Shown: positions 50,680 through 63,176, counted from the first letter of the stretch. The stretch: 64,000 bases of DNA from Leucobacter sp. UCMA 4100 (GCF_027853335.1 NZ_JAFEUS010000002.1:62001-126000); one strand, 5' to 3'. Notes: a model not told the origin generated them from the sequence alone. Numbers and translations are program-made.

Positions 50680-52011
50680 TTACGCACGCTCTCCACGGGT
50701 GATTCGCCGTATTTTGTCGAGCCGCTCAGTGATCTCACGCTCGTTCCCCAACCCCCGTGGGTCGTAGTAACGTTTGCCGCGAAGCGGCTCAGGTAGATAC
50801 TCCTGCTCGAGCACACCGCGGGGGTCGTCATGCGGGTACCGATAGCCTTTGCCATGCCCCAGAGCTTTTGCCCCTTTATAGTGGGCGTCGCGAAGATGCT
50901 TGGGAACCGTGCCGATCTTTCCTTTTCGCACATCGGCCAGCGCATCATCAATTGCCACGCAAGCCGCGTTCGACTTCGGCGCAGTAGCGATGTAAATCGT
51001 CGCCTCTGCGAGCGGAATACGCGCTTCTGGCATGCCAATGAACTGCACGGCGTCAGCAGCTGCTGTCGCAATCACCAGCGCCTGCGGATCGGCCATGCCC
51101 ACATCTTCTGCCGAGTGAACAATGAGCCGTCGCGCGATAAAGCGGGCGTCTTCCCCGGCCTCAATCATGCGGGCAAGATAGTGAATAGCGGCGTCGGGGT
51201 CAGAGCCCCGCAGCGACTTAATGAAAGCGCTAATCACGTCATAGTGCTCATCGCCGTTACGGTCGTACCGCAAGAGCGCACGATCCATCGCTTCGGCAAC
51301 GAGTTCTGCCGTGACGACAGAGGGGCCTTCACGCTGCAGCGCAAGCGCGGCCGTCGCTTCAAGACCCGTCAGGGTTCGCCTCGCATCGCCTGACGCAAAC
51401 TGCACGAGTGCGCGAGCTGCGTCTGCCTCGACGGTAATTGAGCCGCCATAGCCACGGTCGTCGTTCACAGCCCGCTCAATGAGCAAGTAGAGGTCATCGT
51501 CAGAGAGTGGTTGGAGCGTTAACAGCAACGACCTCGAAAGCAAGGGGCTAATCACCGAGAAGGAGGGATTCTCTGTTGTCGCCGCGACAAGTGTCACCCA
51601 CCCGTTTTCAACGCCGGGAAGCAGCGCATCTTGCTGCGCCTTGGTGAAGCGATGAATCTCATCGAGAAAAAGCACGGTAGCGATATCGAACAGGTCACGG
51701 TCGTTCAGTGCCTGTTCCATCACGACTCGAACGTCTTTCACTCCTGCGTTAATGGCCGAGAGCTCAACAAACTTGCGGCCGCTTGAGTGCGCAAGCGCCT
51801 GTGCGATCGTGGTTTTTCCGGTGCCTGGCGGCCCCCACAGAATGACCGAAATCGCGCCCTGCTGACCACTGTCGCCATCGGCAAGAAGCCGAAGCGGCGA
51901 GCCAGCCCTCAGCAAATGCTGCTGACCCACGACCTCGTCGAGAGAGGTTGGGCGCATGCGCACAGCGAGCGGCGCCGTCTGGGCGGCCGGGCTCAGCGAA
52001 TGATTCGTCAC
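50680..52011 (-). CDS. rarA: Replication-associated recombination protein A (RarA/MgsA ATPase)
   Basis: An AAA+ ATPase that acts at stalled forks, related to clamp loaders and RuvB. Walker A is GPPGTGKTTIAQAL, Walker B LFLDEIHRFTK, sensor TTENPSFSV. LAVRMRPTSLDEVVGQQHLL is the conserved start. I chose the GTG at 52011 because TACCAT (52024-52019) lies 7 nt upstream; the same frame opens at a TTG at 52041, which has no signal. 443 residues. Divergent from the DUF349 gene. Confidence 0.93.
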   Translation of the reverse strand: MTNHSLSPAAQTAPLAVRMRPTSLDEVVGQQHLLRAGSPLRLLADGDSGQQGAISVILWGPPGTGKTTIAQALAHSSGRKFVELSAINAGVKDVRVVMEQALNDRDLFDIATVLFLDEIHRFTKAQQDALLPGVENGWVTLVAATTENPSFSVISPLLSRSLLLTLQPLSDDDLYLLIERAVNDDRGYGGSITVEADAARALVQFASGDARRTLTGLEATAALALQREGPSVVTAELVAEAMDRALLRYDRNGDEHYDVISAFIKSLRGSDPDAAIHYLARMIEAGEDARFIARRLIVHSAEDVGMADPQALVIATAAADAVQFIGMPEARIPLAEATIYIATAPKSNAACVAIDDALADVRKGKIGTVPKHLRDAHYKGAKALGHGKGYRYPHDDPRGVLEQEYLPEPLRGKRYYDPRGLGNEREITERLDKIRRITRGERA

Positions 52012-52082
52012 AGTACTTATGGTAGCCACACCCTCTGACAAGATGCGTGAGAACGGCAGGAGTTAGCTATAGTAGAGACTTG

Positions 52083-53345
52083 ATGGAACAATCTGCCTCG
52101 AATGGTGAAACTGTGAACGAATCAACTAACGCGAATCAATGGGGTCGCGTCGACGAAACGAATACCGTAACTGTGCGTGACGGCGACACAGAACGGGTGG
52201 TCGGCCAGTACCCAGACGGCACGGCTGAGGAGGCGATGGCCTACTTCGTGCGCAAGTTCGATGACCTTGAAGGGCAGATTCACCTGCTTGAACAGCGCAT
52301 CAACACTGGCAGCGCCGGCCTCGACATTTCACAGAGTGTCGCAAGCCTGAGCGAACTCGTCAAAGAGCCAGCCGCGGTTGGCGACCTGCAGTCACTGCGT
52401 GACCGCGTCGCCAAGCTTCAGGAGCGTGCTGAAGAGTACGCCAAGAAGCAGCGCGAAGAGCGTGCCGCCCTCAAACAGGAGGCGCTCGCAGAGCGCGAGG
52501 CAATTGTCGTCGAAGCAGAGCGCATCGCCGCTCAGCCCGAAGACCAGGTTCGTTGGAAAGACTCCGGCAAGCTCATGGAGCAGCTCTTCACGAACTGGCA
52601 GAATGCCCAACGTCAGGGCCCACAGATCAATAAGGCCGACGCCGATGCACTGTGGAAGCGTTTCCGCACCGCACGCACGAGCTTCGATGCTGCCCGCCGC
52701 CGCTTCTTCTCGCAGATGGATGCGACGAATAAGCAGGTGAAGCACCGTAAAGAGCAGCTCATTACCGCCGCTGAGGCTCTCGCCCCCAAAGGTTCAGACG
52801 GGATCCCGCAGTATCGCGCGTTGCTTGATGACTGGAAGGCAGCTGGCCGCGCAAGCCGCAAGGTTGACGATCAGCTCTGGGCCAGGTTCAAGGCCGCTGG
52901 CGATGTACTCTACAACGCGAAAGCCGAAGAAGTCGCTCTCGAAAACGTCGAGTACGAGGCAAACCTCGAAGCAAAGCGCGCCATCCTCGAAGAGGCAGAA
53001 CCGATCCTCAAGGTCTCTGACCACGAAAAGGCACGCAAGCTCATCACCGACATCCAGATCAAATGGGACGAGGTTGGCCGCGTTCCCCGCGAGGCACTTC
53101 GCGAAATCGAAGGCCGTCTTCGCACGGTTGAAGATCACGTGCGCAAGCTCGAGAACGATCACTGGGAAGCAACAAACCCAGAGACGATCGCTCGCAGCGA
53201 GGGGCTGAAGGGCCAGCTCGAGGCCTCAATCGCTGAGTTGAACGAAGAGATCAAGGCTGCCGAGGCAGCAGGTAACGCAAAGAAGGCAGCTCAGGCCGCT
53301 GAAAAACTCGCCACGCAGGAGTCGTGGCTCAAGGCACTCGGCTAG
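52083..53345 (+). CDS. DUF349 domain-containing coiled-coil protein
   Basis: About 420 residues, mostly helical and highly charged, with repeated DUF349 units: WKDSGKLMEQLFTNWQ, LWKRFRTARTSFDAARRRFF, RALLDDWKAAGRASRKVDDQLWARFKAA and KLITDIQIKWDEVGRVPREALREIEGRLRTVEDHV. Coiled coil at about 55-160 and at the C-terminus. Its function is not known. TATAGT (52068-52073) lies 9 nt before the ATG at 52083, a likely leaderless start; a GTG at 52113 is also possible. Confidence 0.87.
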   Translation: MEQSASNGETVNESTNANQWGRVDETNTVTVRDGDTERVVGQYPDGTAEEAMAYFVRKFDDLEGQIHLLEQRINTGSAGLDISQSVASLSELVKEPAAVGDLQSLRDRVAKLQERAEEYAKKQREERAALKQEALAEREAIVVEAERIAAQPEDQVRWKDSGKLMEQLFTNWQNAQRQGPQINKADADALWKRFRTARTSFDAARRRFFSQMDATNKQVKHRKEQLITAAEALAPKGSDGIPQYRALLDDWKAAGRASRKVDDQLWARFKAAGDVLYNAKAEEVALENVEYEANLEAKRAILEEAEPILKVSDHEKARKLITDIQIKWDEVGRVPREALREIEGRLRTVEDHVRKLENDHWEATNPETIARSEGLKGQLEASIAELNEEIKAAEAAGNAKKAAQAAEKLATQESWLKALG

Positions 53346-53409
53346 GAGTTACCCACACTTCTCGAGGGAGGGATGGCATTCACCGCTTGTTTCACGACAG
53401 GCTGGTGCG

Positions 53410-54003
53410 ATGCTTACCCCTCCCGCTTTTTCATCGCTCCCACCCTCAATCATCTCCGCTGAGCTACGACGAGGCTCACTCGTTCGCTGCGGGCCTGGCG
53501 TGCGAGGCATCGGATGGCCCGACAACGCCGTCGTTCGCGCGAGTACGCTCCTTCCCCCTGGCGCCGGCGACCATGAGCTCGCCGTTGCCGCGTACAGCGC
53601 CGCGTGGGTGTGGGGTGCCGAGTGGCAGAAAGGCCAGCCAACGCTCTATTCAACACTGAACGGTATGCGCTTTCTCCGCCGTATCGGTGCCCCGGTTCGT
53701 GTGCGAGAGTACGACATTGACCGTTCACACACGGTTATGCTCGCCGGTGTGCGCGTCACGTCTCCCCCACGCACGGTGTATGACCTGCTCTACCTCGACG
53801 AAGATGAGTACGAACGTTTCGGGGTCAGCTCGCTCCGCTCATTGCTTGAGCGGGAAGCACGCTTGCCCAAGGACATCGCAACCAGGTACCACGAGCGTAA
53901 TCGCCCTTACCGTCGAAGGGCAGAGGCCCGGCTCGCCGAGGTGCGTCGCTGCGTGATCCGCCCCGCATCACTGCATCGCCTGGACGACGCTACCGAAAGT
54001 TAG
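53410..54003 (+). CDS. AbiEi antitoxin-like protein
   Basis: The 197-residue protein resembles the AbiEi-type (type IV) antitoxin/DUF559-linked family often seen as single genes in actinobacteria: an N-terminal [16 protein letters not shown] segment, [11 protein letters not shown]-like middle, and the conserved [20 protein letters not shown]. There is no AbiEii toxin gene beside it, so it may be a solitary regulator. No ribosome site is clear. The stop overlaps the relA stop (convergent) by 4 bp. Confidence 0.55.
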   Translation: MLTPPAFSSLPPSIISAELRRGSLVRCGPGVRGIGWPDNAVVRASTLLPPGAGDHELAVAAYSAAWVWGAEWQKGQPTLYSTLNGMRFLRRIGAPVRVREYDIDRSHTVMLAGVRVTSPPRTVYDLLYLDEDEYERFGVSSLRSLLEREARLPKDIATRYHERNRPYRRRAEARLAEVRRCVIRPASLHRLDDATES

Positions 54004-56243
54004 CCGGTGACCCTGTACACATCGTAGACACCCTCTATGCGCCGCACGGCTCCCAGCACGTGATCGAGGTGCGTTGTATTTGCCATCTCGAAGGCAAAGG
54101 TGCTGATCGCGAGTCGCGCGCTCGAGGTGTTCAGATTCGCCGAGAGAATATTGACGTGGTACTCAGACAGCACTCGAGTGATATCAGAGAGCAGGCCCGA
54201 GCGGTCGAGTGCCTCTACTTGGATTTGGACGAGAAATAAGCTTTTCGAGGTTGGTGCCCATTCCACCTCCACGAGCCGTTCGGTCTGCTCGGCGAGAGCG
54301 GCATAGTTCGTGCACCTGGTCTGGTGCACCGAGATGCCCTGCCCCTTCGTAATGAAGCCCATAATATCGTCGCCAGGAACCGGGGTACAACACTTCGCGA
54401 GCTTCACCAGAACGTCGCTCGTGCCCTTCACGATGACACCTGAGTTGCTCGTCTGGCGCTTTGCGGGCTGCTGAGCGCCAATCGCTGGCGCCTCAATCAG
54501 CGGGCTGTGGTCGGTGCCCTCTTGTTCGGCGATGATGGTGATGATCTTTTCGACCACCGACTGCGGTGAGACGTGCCCCTCGCCCACCGCGGCGTAGAGC
54601 GCTGAGACATCTGAGTAGTGCAGCTGCAACCCAACATCTTGGACCGCATCTGAATTGAGCAGCTTCTGCAGCGGCAATTTCTGTTTCCGCATTTCTCGGG
54701 TGATGGCTTCTTTACCGTGCTCAACGGCGCCCTCACGGCGTTCCTTGGTGAACCACTGCTTAATCTTGCTCTGAGCGCGCTTGCTCTTCACAAAGTTCAA
54801 CCAGTCCTGGCTCGGTCCGGCATCGGGGTCTTTCGAGGTGAACACCTCGACCACGTCGCCATTGTGCAGTTCGGTTTCGAGCGGCAGGAGACGACCGTTG
54901 ACCCGCGCGCCCATGGTGCGGTGGCCAACCTCGGTGTGCACAGCGTAGGCGAAGTCGACGGTTGTACCCCCTGCAGGGAGGCCAATGACTCTTCCCTTCG
55001 GCGTAAAGACGTAGACCTCTTTCGCGCCTATTTCAAAGCGGAGCGCATCAAGGAATTCGCCTGGGTCTTCGGTCTCAGCCTGCCAGTCGGTAATGTGCTC
55101 GAGCCAAGCCATGTCTGCCGAGACAGACTGCCCGTTCTCTGTGTTGCCCTGCTTGTACTTCCAGTGGGCCGCAACGCCGTACTCTGCACGCTGGTGCATT
55201 TCGTGCGTACGAATTTGAATCTCGACCGCTCGGCCGTCTGGGCCGATCACCGTTGTGTGGAGTGACTGGTAAAGGTTGAATTTCGGCGAGGCGATGTAGT
55301 CTTTGAAACGACCAGGAATCGGGGTCCAGCGTGCATGAACCGCTCCCAGCACCGCATAGCAGTCGCGAATGGAGTTTGCGAGAATTCGAATGCCCACGAG
55401 ATCGTAGATGTCGTCAAACTCTCGACCTCGAACGATCATCTTTTGGTAAATCGAATAGAGTTCTTTGGGACGGCCAGTCACCTCGACCTTGACCTTCGCC
55501 TCGCGCATGTCTGATTCGATCGTGCCAATCACCTTTTGCACGAGCTTTTCACGCTCGGGGTTGCGCTGGTTCACGAGGTTTTGAATCTCGCCATAGAGCT
55601 TTGGCTTGAGCACGGCGAACGAGAGATCTTCGAGTTCGGTCTTCATCGACTGAATACCGAGTCGGTGCGCAAGCGGCGCGTAAATCTCCAGGGTTTCTGC
55701 TGCTTTGCGCTTGGCAGAGTCGGGGTTGACAAAGCCCCAGGTACGCGCATTGTGCAGACGGTCGGCAAGCTTGATGACGAGAACGCGAATGTCTTTCGAC
55801 ATCGCGATGATCATCTTGCGCACGGTTTCGGCCTGGGCACTGTCGCCGTACTTCACCTTGTCGAGCTTTGTCACGCCGTCAACGAGCATCGCGATTTCCT
55901 CGCCGAAGTCTTCGGTGAGAGTTTCAAGGGAGTAATCGGTGTCTTCGACCGTGTCGTGCAGCAGCGCCGCGGCGATAGCTACCGGAGCAACGCCGAGCTC
56001 AGCGAGAATCTGGGCGACTGCTACGGGGTGCGTAATGTACGGTTCGCCGCTTCTACGCACCTGGTCACGGTGCCACCTCTCGGCGACCTCGTACGCTCGT
56101 TCAATGAGCGCGAGGTCGCCGCGAGGGTGGTTTGCTTTGACGGTGCGTACGAGCTGATCAACAGCATCGGGCGTGGTTGAGCGAGAAAAGAGCTTCGGCA
56201 TCAACCGACGAAGCGATGAACTGTTGATATTTGTATCAGCCAT
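54000..56243 (-). CDS. relA: Bifunctional (p)ppGpp synthetase/hydrolase
   Basis: The 747-residue Rel enzyme controls the stringent response. The HD hydrolase domain ([39 protein letters not shown]) looks complete, followed by the synthetase domain ([38 protein letters not shown]), then TGS ([27 protein letters not shown]) and a C-terminal ACT domain. Both activities are predicted. GGTGGAGGTGCC precedes the ATG. Located just below secF as in other actinobacteria. Confidence 0.96.
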   Translation of the reverse strand: MADTNINSSSLRRLMPKLFSRSTTPDAVDQLVRTVKANHPRGDLALIERAYEVAERWHRDQVRRSGEPYITHPVAVAQILAELGVAPVAIAAALLHDTVEDTDYSLETLTEDFGEEIAMLVDGVTKLDKVKYGDSAQAETVRKMIIAMSKDIRVLVIKLADRLHNARTWGFVNPDSAKRKAAETLEIYAPLAHRLGIQSMKTELEDLSFAVLKPKLYGEIQNLVNQRNPEREKLVQKVIGTIESDMREAKVKVEVTGRPKELYSIYQKMIVRGREFDDIYDLVGIRILANSIRDCYAVLGAVHARWTPIPGRFKDYIASPKFNLYQSLHTTVIGPDGRAVEIQIRTHEMHQRAEYGVAAHWKYKQGNTENGQSVSADMAWLEHITDWQAETEDPGEFLDALRFEIGAKEVYVFTPKGRVIGLPAGGTTVDFAYAVHTEVGHRTMGARVNGRLLPLETELHNGDVVEVFTSKDPDAGPSQDWLNFVKSKRAQSKIKQWFTKERREGAVEHGKEAITREMRKQKLPLQKLLNSDAVQDVGLQLHYSDVSALYAAVGEGHVSPQSVVEKIITIIAEQEGTDHSPLIEAPAIGAQQPAKRQTSNSGVIVKGTSDVLVKLAKCCTPVPGDDIMGFITKGQGISVHQTRCTNYAALAEQTERLVEVEWAPTSKSLFLVQIQVEALDRSGLLSDITRVLSEYHVNILSANLNTSSARLAISTFAFEMANTTHLDHVLGAVRRIEGVYDVYRVTG

Positions 56244-56288
56244 GGCACCTCCACCTTATGAAGGAATCGTACGCCACATGTGCCCCGA

Positions 56289-57299
56289 TTACGCAATCGA
56301 GGCTGAGGTTGCCTCTCGTTCGCGCGTTTTGCGCACCGCATCGTCATGCTTGACAATGCCCTCTTCCTTTTCACGCAGCTGCGCATAGACCGGAGCTGCA
56401 ATGAAGATGGTCGAGTACGCGCCAACAAAAATACCGATGAAGAGCGCGAGGGTGATGTCACGAAGGGTGCCAGCACCCAGCATCATTGCACCGATAAAGA
56501 GGATCGAGCCGACAGGAAGCAGCGCTACGACCGAGGTGTTGATCGAGCGAACGAGTGTCTGGTTCACGGCAAGGTTTACCGACTCACCGAAGGTGCGCTG
56601 GGAGGTAAACATACTCGTGTCAGTGTTCTCACGAATCTTGTCGAAGACCACAACGGTGTCATAGAGCGAGTACCCGAGAATGGTCAGGAACCCGATCATC
56701 GCGGCTGGAGTGATCTCGAACCCAGCGGCGCCATACACGGCAGCGGTAATCACGAGGTCGTGGAAGAGCGCGACAAGAGCCGCAAGAGCCATCTTCCACG
56801 TTCTAAAGTAGAGCGCCATGACGAGCCCTGCGAACAGGATGAAGACGATGAGCGCCTTGAGCGCAGACTTGGTGATGTCCTGCCCCCACGTCGCACCAAT
56901 GTACGACGAGGTCACGGCGCTCTCTTCAATATCGAAGGCTTCAGCGAGTTGCACGCCGATTTCACGTGACTGTTTCTCATCGAGCTGTTCAGTCTGCAAC
57001 CGAACCGTGTTCTGGCCGAGGGTCGTCACACGAGGCACCGAACCAGGCAGCACATCGGTCACGACGTCGGTCGCCACCTGAATGTCGCTCTGGCTCACCT
57101 TGTCGGTGTGCACCTGGAACTCGCTACCGCCCGTGAATTCAATACCGAAGCTGAAACCACCTCGCAGGAGGGTACCCAGCAACGCGAGAACGATGACGAG
57201 CGTTGAAAGAAGATACCAGCGCCCGCGGCGCCCAACGAAGTTTACCGAGCGGTCGCCTGTGTAGAGATCGTTACCAAGCTTTGCAAATCCACCGGCCAT
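56289..57299 (-). CDS. secF: Protein translocase subunit SecF
   Basis: The 336-residue membrane protein has six helices; with SecD it uses the proton gradient to pull proteins through SecYEG. GIEFTGGSEFQV opens the periplasmic domain, and GFLTILGYSLYDTVVVFDKIREN is the family signature. The ATG overlaps the secD stop by one base (TAATG). Confidence 0.96.
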   Translation of the reverse strand: MAGGFAKLGNDLYTGDRSVNFVGRRGRWYLLSTLVIVLALLGTLLRGGFSFGIEFTGGSEFQVHTDKVSQSDIQVATDVVTDVLPGSVPRVTTLGQNTVRLQTEQLDEKQSREIGVQLAEAFDIEESAVTSSYIGATWGQDITKSALKALIVFILFAGLVMALYFRTWKMALAALVALFHDLVITAAVYGAAGFEITPAAMIGFLTILGYSLYDTVVVFDKIRENTDTSMFTSQRTFGESVNLAVNQTLVRSINTSVVALLPVGSILFIGAMMLGAGTLRDITLALFIGIFVGAYSTIFIAAPVYAQLREKEEGIVKHDDAVRKTREREATSASIA

Positions 57300-59143
57300 T
57301 AGTTTGCTCCCTGATTCTCAGTAGCCTTACGTTCAGCAATCGTCTGGCGACGTTCTGCTTCTTTACGGCTCTTCTGGTTTTTGCGCCCTGCCTTCGACTC
57401 GTCGACGACGGGGGCTTGGAACTGTGCCCGGCCGCGGTACACAGCGCCGAGCTGGCGTGGATCGAGGCCTGAGAGCGGGTGTCCTTCGCTGTAGAACTTC
57501 GTACGTGCGAGCAAGACGAGCAGTGGGTGCGTAAAGAGCGTCACGACAAGCACGTCGACGAGGGTCGTGAGACCGAGCGTAAACGCAAAGCCCTGCACGT
57601 TGCCAACAGCAAGAACGAAGAGAATGATTGCCGCAAGCAAGTTAATACCGTCTGAGGCAAGAATCGTGCGGATTGCACGCTTCCACCCAGCGTCGACCGC
57701 TGCCGTAATGTGTCGTCCGTCTCGCAGCTCGTCTCGAATTCGCTCGAAGTAAACGATAAAGGAGTCGGCAGTGAAGCCAACGGCCACCATGACACCAGCG
57801 ATGCCCGCGAGTGAGAGTCGGTACCCGTGCTGCCATGACATGTAGATCAACAGCAGATAGGTGATAAAGCCCGCCATGATGAGCGACATCACGGTCACGC
57901 TGCCGAGCACGCGGTACTGGAACAGCGAGTAGATCATCACGAGAATGAAGCCAATAAGCCCCGTGATGAGGCCCCACTTCAGCTGGCTGTCACCAAGCGT
58001 CGCCGAGATGTCCTGCTGGCTCTGCACTTCAAACCCGATGGGCAGTGCGCCGAACTTCAGCTGATCGGCGAGGGCCTGAGCGGCTTCCTGCGTGTAGTCG
58101 CCGGTGATCGATGGTCGACCATCAAGAATCGTTCCCTGCATTGAAGGTGCGATGAGCACCGCGCCGTCGAGCACGAATGCGAACTGGTCAAGAGGTTCCT
58201 GCCCCTTGAGCCCGAAGAGCCTCGTGCTCATCTGGCCAAAGAGCTTTGAGCCGGTCTCGTCGAGCTTCAGCTGAACAGCCCAGCTGCCAATCACGGCGCC
58301 GTTGCTGTCAGTTGCCTGAGCCGCGCTTGCGTCGAGAATCGACTCGCCGCCCAGCACGTTACCCTTGTCGTCCTGCTCGACCGGGCTCAAGATGTACTTG
58401 ACCGTATTCGTTGTATCGCAGGTAATCAGCGGACGATCAAGAGGAGCTGCGCTTGCCTTGTCGTGTGAGTCAGTGGTGCACTGGTAATCGTTGAACTCGT
58501 TGAAGAGCGCCTCGGTTACCCATGCGCTATCGCTGGGGTCAGTCGGCAGCGGATCGGGGTACAGATCTCCCGTATCTTCTGCTTCAGCACCATCCTTCTC
58601 ATCTGCCGCTTCGCCTTCTTCTGGCTTCGTGTCAGACTCATCGGTCTTTTCGGCAGCTTCATCAGTACCGGCAACCTCAGGAGCGCCTGCTCCTTCTTCG
58701 CCCTCGGCGGTTGCGTCTTCGCCTTCCTGGGCGCCGTCGCTCGAGAGTGCGGGGCCGTAGTACAGCACCGCACGCATGTCCATCTTTGCCGATGCCTCAA
58801 TGCGCTTGAGCGTTGCTTCGTCGGCCTTACCCGGAATCGAGACGACGATGTTCTGGTTGCCCTGCGTCGTGATTTCCGCCTCGGTCACGCCATTGGCGTT
58901 GACGCGTTGACGAATGATCGACACAGCTTGATTCAGTTGCTCACCGGTGACTTGCGAGCCGTCGGTTTGTTTTGGAGCGAGAAGTACCTGTGTACCGCCC
59001 TGTAGGTCAAGCGCGAGCTTTGGCGCTAACCCTGTCCCCCCACGGAACACTCCGATACCAATCACGCTTATGAGCGCAATAATAATGACAGCGAGGGCGA
59101 GTAATGATTTACGCGCCTTTCGCACCGACGGTGATGATGCCAC
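57299..59143 (-). CDS. secD: Protein translocase subunit SecD, with an acidic insert
   Basis: The 614-residue protein has six membrane helices and a large outer domain: LALDLQGGTQVLL near the N-terminus, GFTADSFIVYFERIRDELRDG in the fourth-helix region. Residues about 145-200 form a run very rich in Glu, Ala and Asp, not usual in SecD, which would be an exposed disordered loop. The C-terminal tail is basic. Confidence 0.96.
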   Translation of the reverse strand: MASSPSVRKARKSLLALAVIIIALISVIGIGVFRGGTGLAPKLALDLQGGTQVLLAPKQTDGSQVTGEQLNQAVSIIRQRVNANGVTEAEITTQGNQNIVVSIPGKADEATLKRIEASAKMDMRAVLYYGPALSSDGAQEGEDATAEGEEGAGAPEVAGTDEAAEKTDESDTKPEEGEAADEKDGAEAEDTGDLYPDPLPTDPSDSAWVTEALFNEFNDYQCTTDSHDKASAAPLDRPLITCDTTNTVKYILSPVEQDDKGNVLGGESILDASAAQATDSNGAVIGSWAVQLKLDETGSKLFGQMSTRLFGLKGQEPLDQFAFVLDGAVLIAPSMQGTILDGRPSITGDYTQEAAQALADQLKFGALPIGFEVQSQQDISATLGDSQLKWGLITGLIGFILVMIYSLFQYRVLGSVTVMSLIMAGFITYLLLIYMSWQHGYRLSLAGIAGVMVAVGFTADSFIVYFERIRDELRDGRHITAAVDAGWKRAIRTILASDGINLLAAIILFVLAVGNVQGFAFTLGLTTLVDVLVVTLFTHPLLVLLARTKFYSEGHPLSGLDPRQLGAVYRGRAQFQAPVVDESKAGRKNQKSRKEAERRQTIAERKATENQGAN

Positions 59144-59176
59144 AGCGGATTCTTTCTCTAGAAAAAGGTGACGAGC

Positions 59177-59614
59177 TTACTTTTCGTCAGACTTGGGCGA
59201 CTCAGGTCCCTCTGGAAATTCGGGAACATCAGGGGTCGCCGGGAAGTCAGTGGTCTCTTCGATGGTTGCCTCGGGTGAAGCGAGTGACTCGCCGAAGGCT
59301 GGGTCATCGTCGGGAGCGAGCGATGACTCTTCTTCGTCAACCGTCTCAACCTCAACCGGGGTGATGATCTGCCCGATAGCGTTACGGTGAACAATCATCG
59401 TGGTGTCACCCGTCTGAATAACGGCGCGATTCTCATCGACCTCATCGAATTTCACAAAGGTTCCGTAGATACCGGTCTGAAGCATAACTTCTGCCCCGGC
59501 GACAAGCCCCTGCTGCATTGCAGCGGCCTGCTCGCGGCGCTTACGGCCGTTGCGTACCATCATGATCACGAGCAAGCCGATGAGGGCAAGCATGATTAGA
59601 CTCATTGGATCCAT
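59177..59614 (-). CDS. yajC: Preprotein translocase subunit YajC
   Basis: The 145-residue protein has one N-terminal helix (LIMLALIGLLVIMMV), then the basic RNGRKRREQAAAMQQGLVAGAEVMLQTGIYG of YajC. The C-terminal 55 residues are acidic and proline-rich. The ATG at 59614 was chosen from the family start; the frame upstream is antisense noise over ruvB. Confidence 0.93.
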   Translation of the reverse strand: MDPMSLIMLALIGLLVIMMVRNGRKRREQAAAMQQGLVAGAEVMLQTGIYGTFVKFDEVDENRAVIQTGDTTMIVHRNAIGQIITPVEVETVDEEESSLAPDDDPAFGESLASPEATIEETTDFPATPDVPEFPEGPESPKSDEK

Positions 59615-59663
59615 ACTGTGTTCAACTTTCTTCTCAAGCCTTTTACGAGCAAACTCTCTCAGC

Positions 59664-60662
59664 TTACATGGTTGTCGGCTTTGTGACGCCGAGGTAATCC
59701 CAAGCTTTCTGCGCTGCGACCCTACCCCGAGGGGTGCGAAGCACGAAGCCTTCACGCACGAGGAAGGGTTCAACCACCGATTCAATGGTCTCCGCTTCCT
59801 CTCCCAGCGACGTCGCGAGCGATTCGACGCCAACGGGCCCGCCCCCGAAACGCTCGACAAGAACGAAGAGCACATCGCGGTCAAGGCGGTCAAGGCCTGC
59901 CTCGTCGACGTCATACAGCGCGAGCGCTTCGCGTACCGTGTCAAGGTCGCCGTGGTTGTCGTGCACGAGTGCGTAGTCGCGCACCCGCCGAAGCAACCGG
60001 TTCGCGATACGCGGCGTGCCCCGCGAACGCCTCGCGATCTCAGCGATCGAGGGCCCCTCGAGGCCGAAGTCGAGCAGTCTCGCCGTGCGGGACACCACCT
60101 GCGCCAGCTCGTCGTGATCGTAGAACTCAAAGTGCGCCGTGAAGCCAAACCGATCGCGCAGCGGGTTCGGCAGCATGCCCGACCTTGTCGTGGCTCCCAC
60201 GAGTGTGAACGGTGAAAGATCAAGTGCGATTGAGCTGGCGCCGGCCCCCTTACCGACCATGATGTCGATGCGAAAGTCTTCCATCGCGAGGTAGAGCATC
60301 TCTTCGGCGTTGCGTGAAAGCCGATGAATCTCGTCGATGAAGAGTACGTCGCCGGGCTGCAATCCGGAAAGGATCGCAGCGAGATCACCCGCGTGTTGAA
60401 TCGCGGGGCCAGAAGTCTGGTGAAGCTGCGCGTCGAGTTCATGCGCAACAATCATCGAGAGGGTCGTTTTACCGAGCCCAGGAGGCCCCGCGAGCAGGAT
60501 GTGCTCGGGAGTGCGCTGTTGCATCTGCGCTGCACTCAGCAGCAAACTCAGCTGTTTGCGCAGCTTGGCCTGGCCAATAAATTCGCCGAGGCGCGAGGGG
60601 CGAAGCGCGCCCTCAAAATTCAGTTCACCGTGCTCGAGCCCGGCAGAGAGTTCGCCACTCAC
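59664..60662 (-). CDS. ruvB: Holliday junction branch-migration ATPase RuvB
   Basis: The 332-residue AAA+ motor has Walker [11 protein letters not shown], Walker [24 protein letters not shown], sensor [11 protein letters not shown] and the C-terminal winged helix ([18 protein letters not shown]). Forms a hexamer with RuvA. It lies 3 bp after ruvA. Confidence 0.97.
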   Translation of the reverse strand: MSGELSAGLEHGELNFEGALRPSRLGEFIGQAKLRKQLSLLLSAAQMQQRTPEHILLAGPPGLGKTTLSMIVAHELDAQLHQTSGPAIQHAGDLAAILSGLQPGDVLFIDEIHRLSRNAEEMLYLAMEDFRIDIMVGKGAGASSIALDLSPFTLVGATTRSGMLPNPLRDRFGFTAHFEFYDHDELAQVVSRTARLLDFGLEGPSIAEIARRSRGTPRIANRLLRRVRDYALVHDNHGDLDTVREALALYDVDEAGLDRLDRDVLFVLVERFGGGPVGVESLATSLGEEAETIESVVEPFLVREGFVLRTPRGRVAAQKAWDYLGVTKPTTM

Positions 60663-60665
60663 GCT

Positions 60666-61271
60666 TTACTTCCCTCCCGACTGGAGAATAAGCAAAGCAA
60701 CTCGCATGAGCCTCGCCGCGTCTCCAGGTGCACCTGCTTCGAGCGCCTGCAACACCGCGGCACTCGCCTGCTGCTCGTTCCAGCCAAGCCCCTGGAGGCC
60801 AAGAATCACCTGAGCACGGTCGTCAGAAGGCTTCTCGGCAGTGGGCGCAACGGCAGACGCGGGCTGAGGCAGGTGATCGAGCTTGCCCGCGAGTGAAACG
60901 ATGAGAAGCTTCGAGGTTTTGGGCCCGATGCCCGGTGCCTGGCGAAACGCCTTATCGTCTTCGGCGATCACGGCGGCGGCAATGTCGCCCGGGCTCATCG
61001 CCGAGAGCACGCCAAGCGCCGACTTCGGGCCGACACCCGACACGGTAATCATGTGTTCGAAAACCTCGATCTCTTCGAGGGTCTCAAACCCAAACAGCGT
61101 CATGGCGTCTTCGCGAACGATGAGCGAGGTGTGCAAGAATACCTCCCCCGCGCCGAGCCGTGGGGCCCGAGCGCCCGAGGGCACCTCGACACGCATGCCG
61201 ACCCCACCCACCTCAATGATGAGAAAGTTTGCTCCTTGACGAAGCAGCTGACCTCTGACTGATGCAATCAC
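60666..61271 (-). CDS. ruvA: Holliday junction DNA-binding subunit RuvA
   Basis: The 201-residue protein begins with the OB fold (MIASVRGQLLRQGANFLIIEVGGVGMRVEV, split start), then helix-hairpin-helix motifs (SGVGPKSALGVLS, PGIGPKTSKLL), and a C-terminal RuvB-binding domain. The start is a GTG at 61271 that lies inside the dyad ACAGTT-C-AACTGT (61270-61282). ruvC is not upstream: leuA occupies that position. Confidence 0.96.
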   Translation of the reverse strand: MIASVRGQLLRQGANFLIIEVGGVGMRVEVPSGARAPRLGAGEVFLHTSLIVREDAMTLFGFETLEEIEVFEHMITVSGVGPKSALGVLSAMSPGDIAAAVIAEDDKAFRQAPGIGPKTSKLLIVSLAGKLDHLPQPASAVAPTAEKPSDDRAQVILGLQGLGWNEQQASAAVLQALEAGAPGDAARLMRVALLILQSGGK

Positions 61272-61282
61272 AGTTCAACTGT
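61270..61282 (-). promoter_or_regulatory. Dyad overlapping the ruvA start
   Basis: ACAGTT and AACTGT flank a single base and include the ruvA GTG. A second dyad, ATTCGAA-6-TTCGAAT, lies at 61322-61341, just below the leuA stop. Neither fits the actinobacterial LexA box (GAAC-N4-GTTC) exactly. They may be operators or small mRNA hairpins. Confidence 0.35.
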
Positions 61283-61342
61283 AAACGCTTCGCCTTGCGT
61301 TTCGCGCGTGCCACTCGGGTGATTCGAATAAATTTTCGAATA

Positions 61343-63160
<1,818 letters not shown>

Positions 63161-63176
<16 letters not shown>

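Noticed and set aside
59615-60451. N-terminal extension of YajC over ruvB
   Set aside because: YajC has a well-defined start at its membrane helix (59614); the extension is out-of-frame ruvB sequence.
61261-61342. A LexA (SOS) box before ruvA
   Set aside because: The dyads ACAGTT-C-AACTGT and ATTCGAA-N6-TTCGAAT do not match the actinobacterial GAAC-N4-GTTC pattern.
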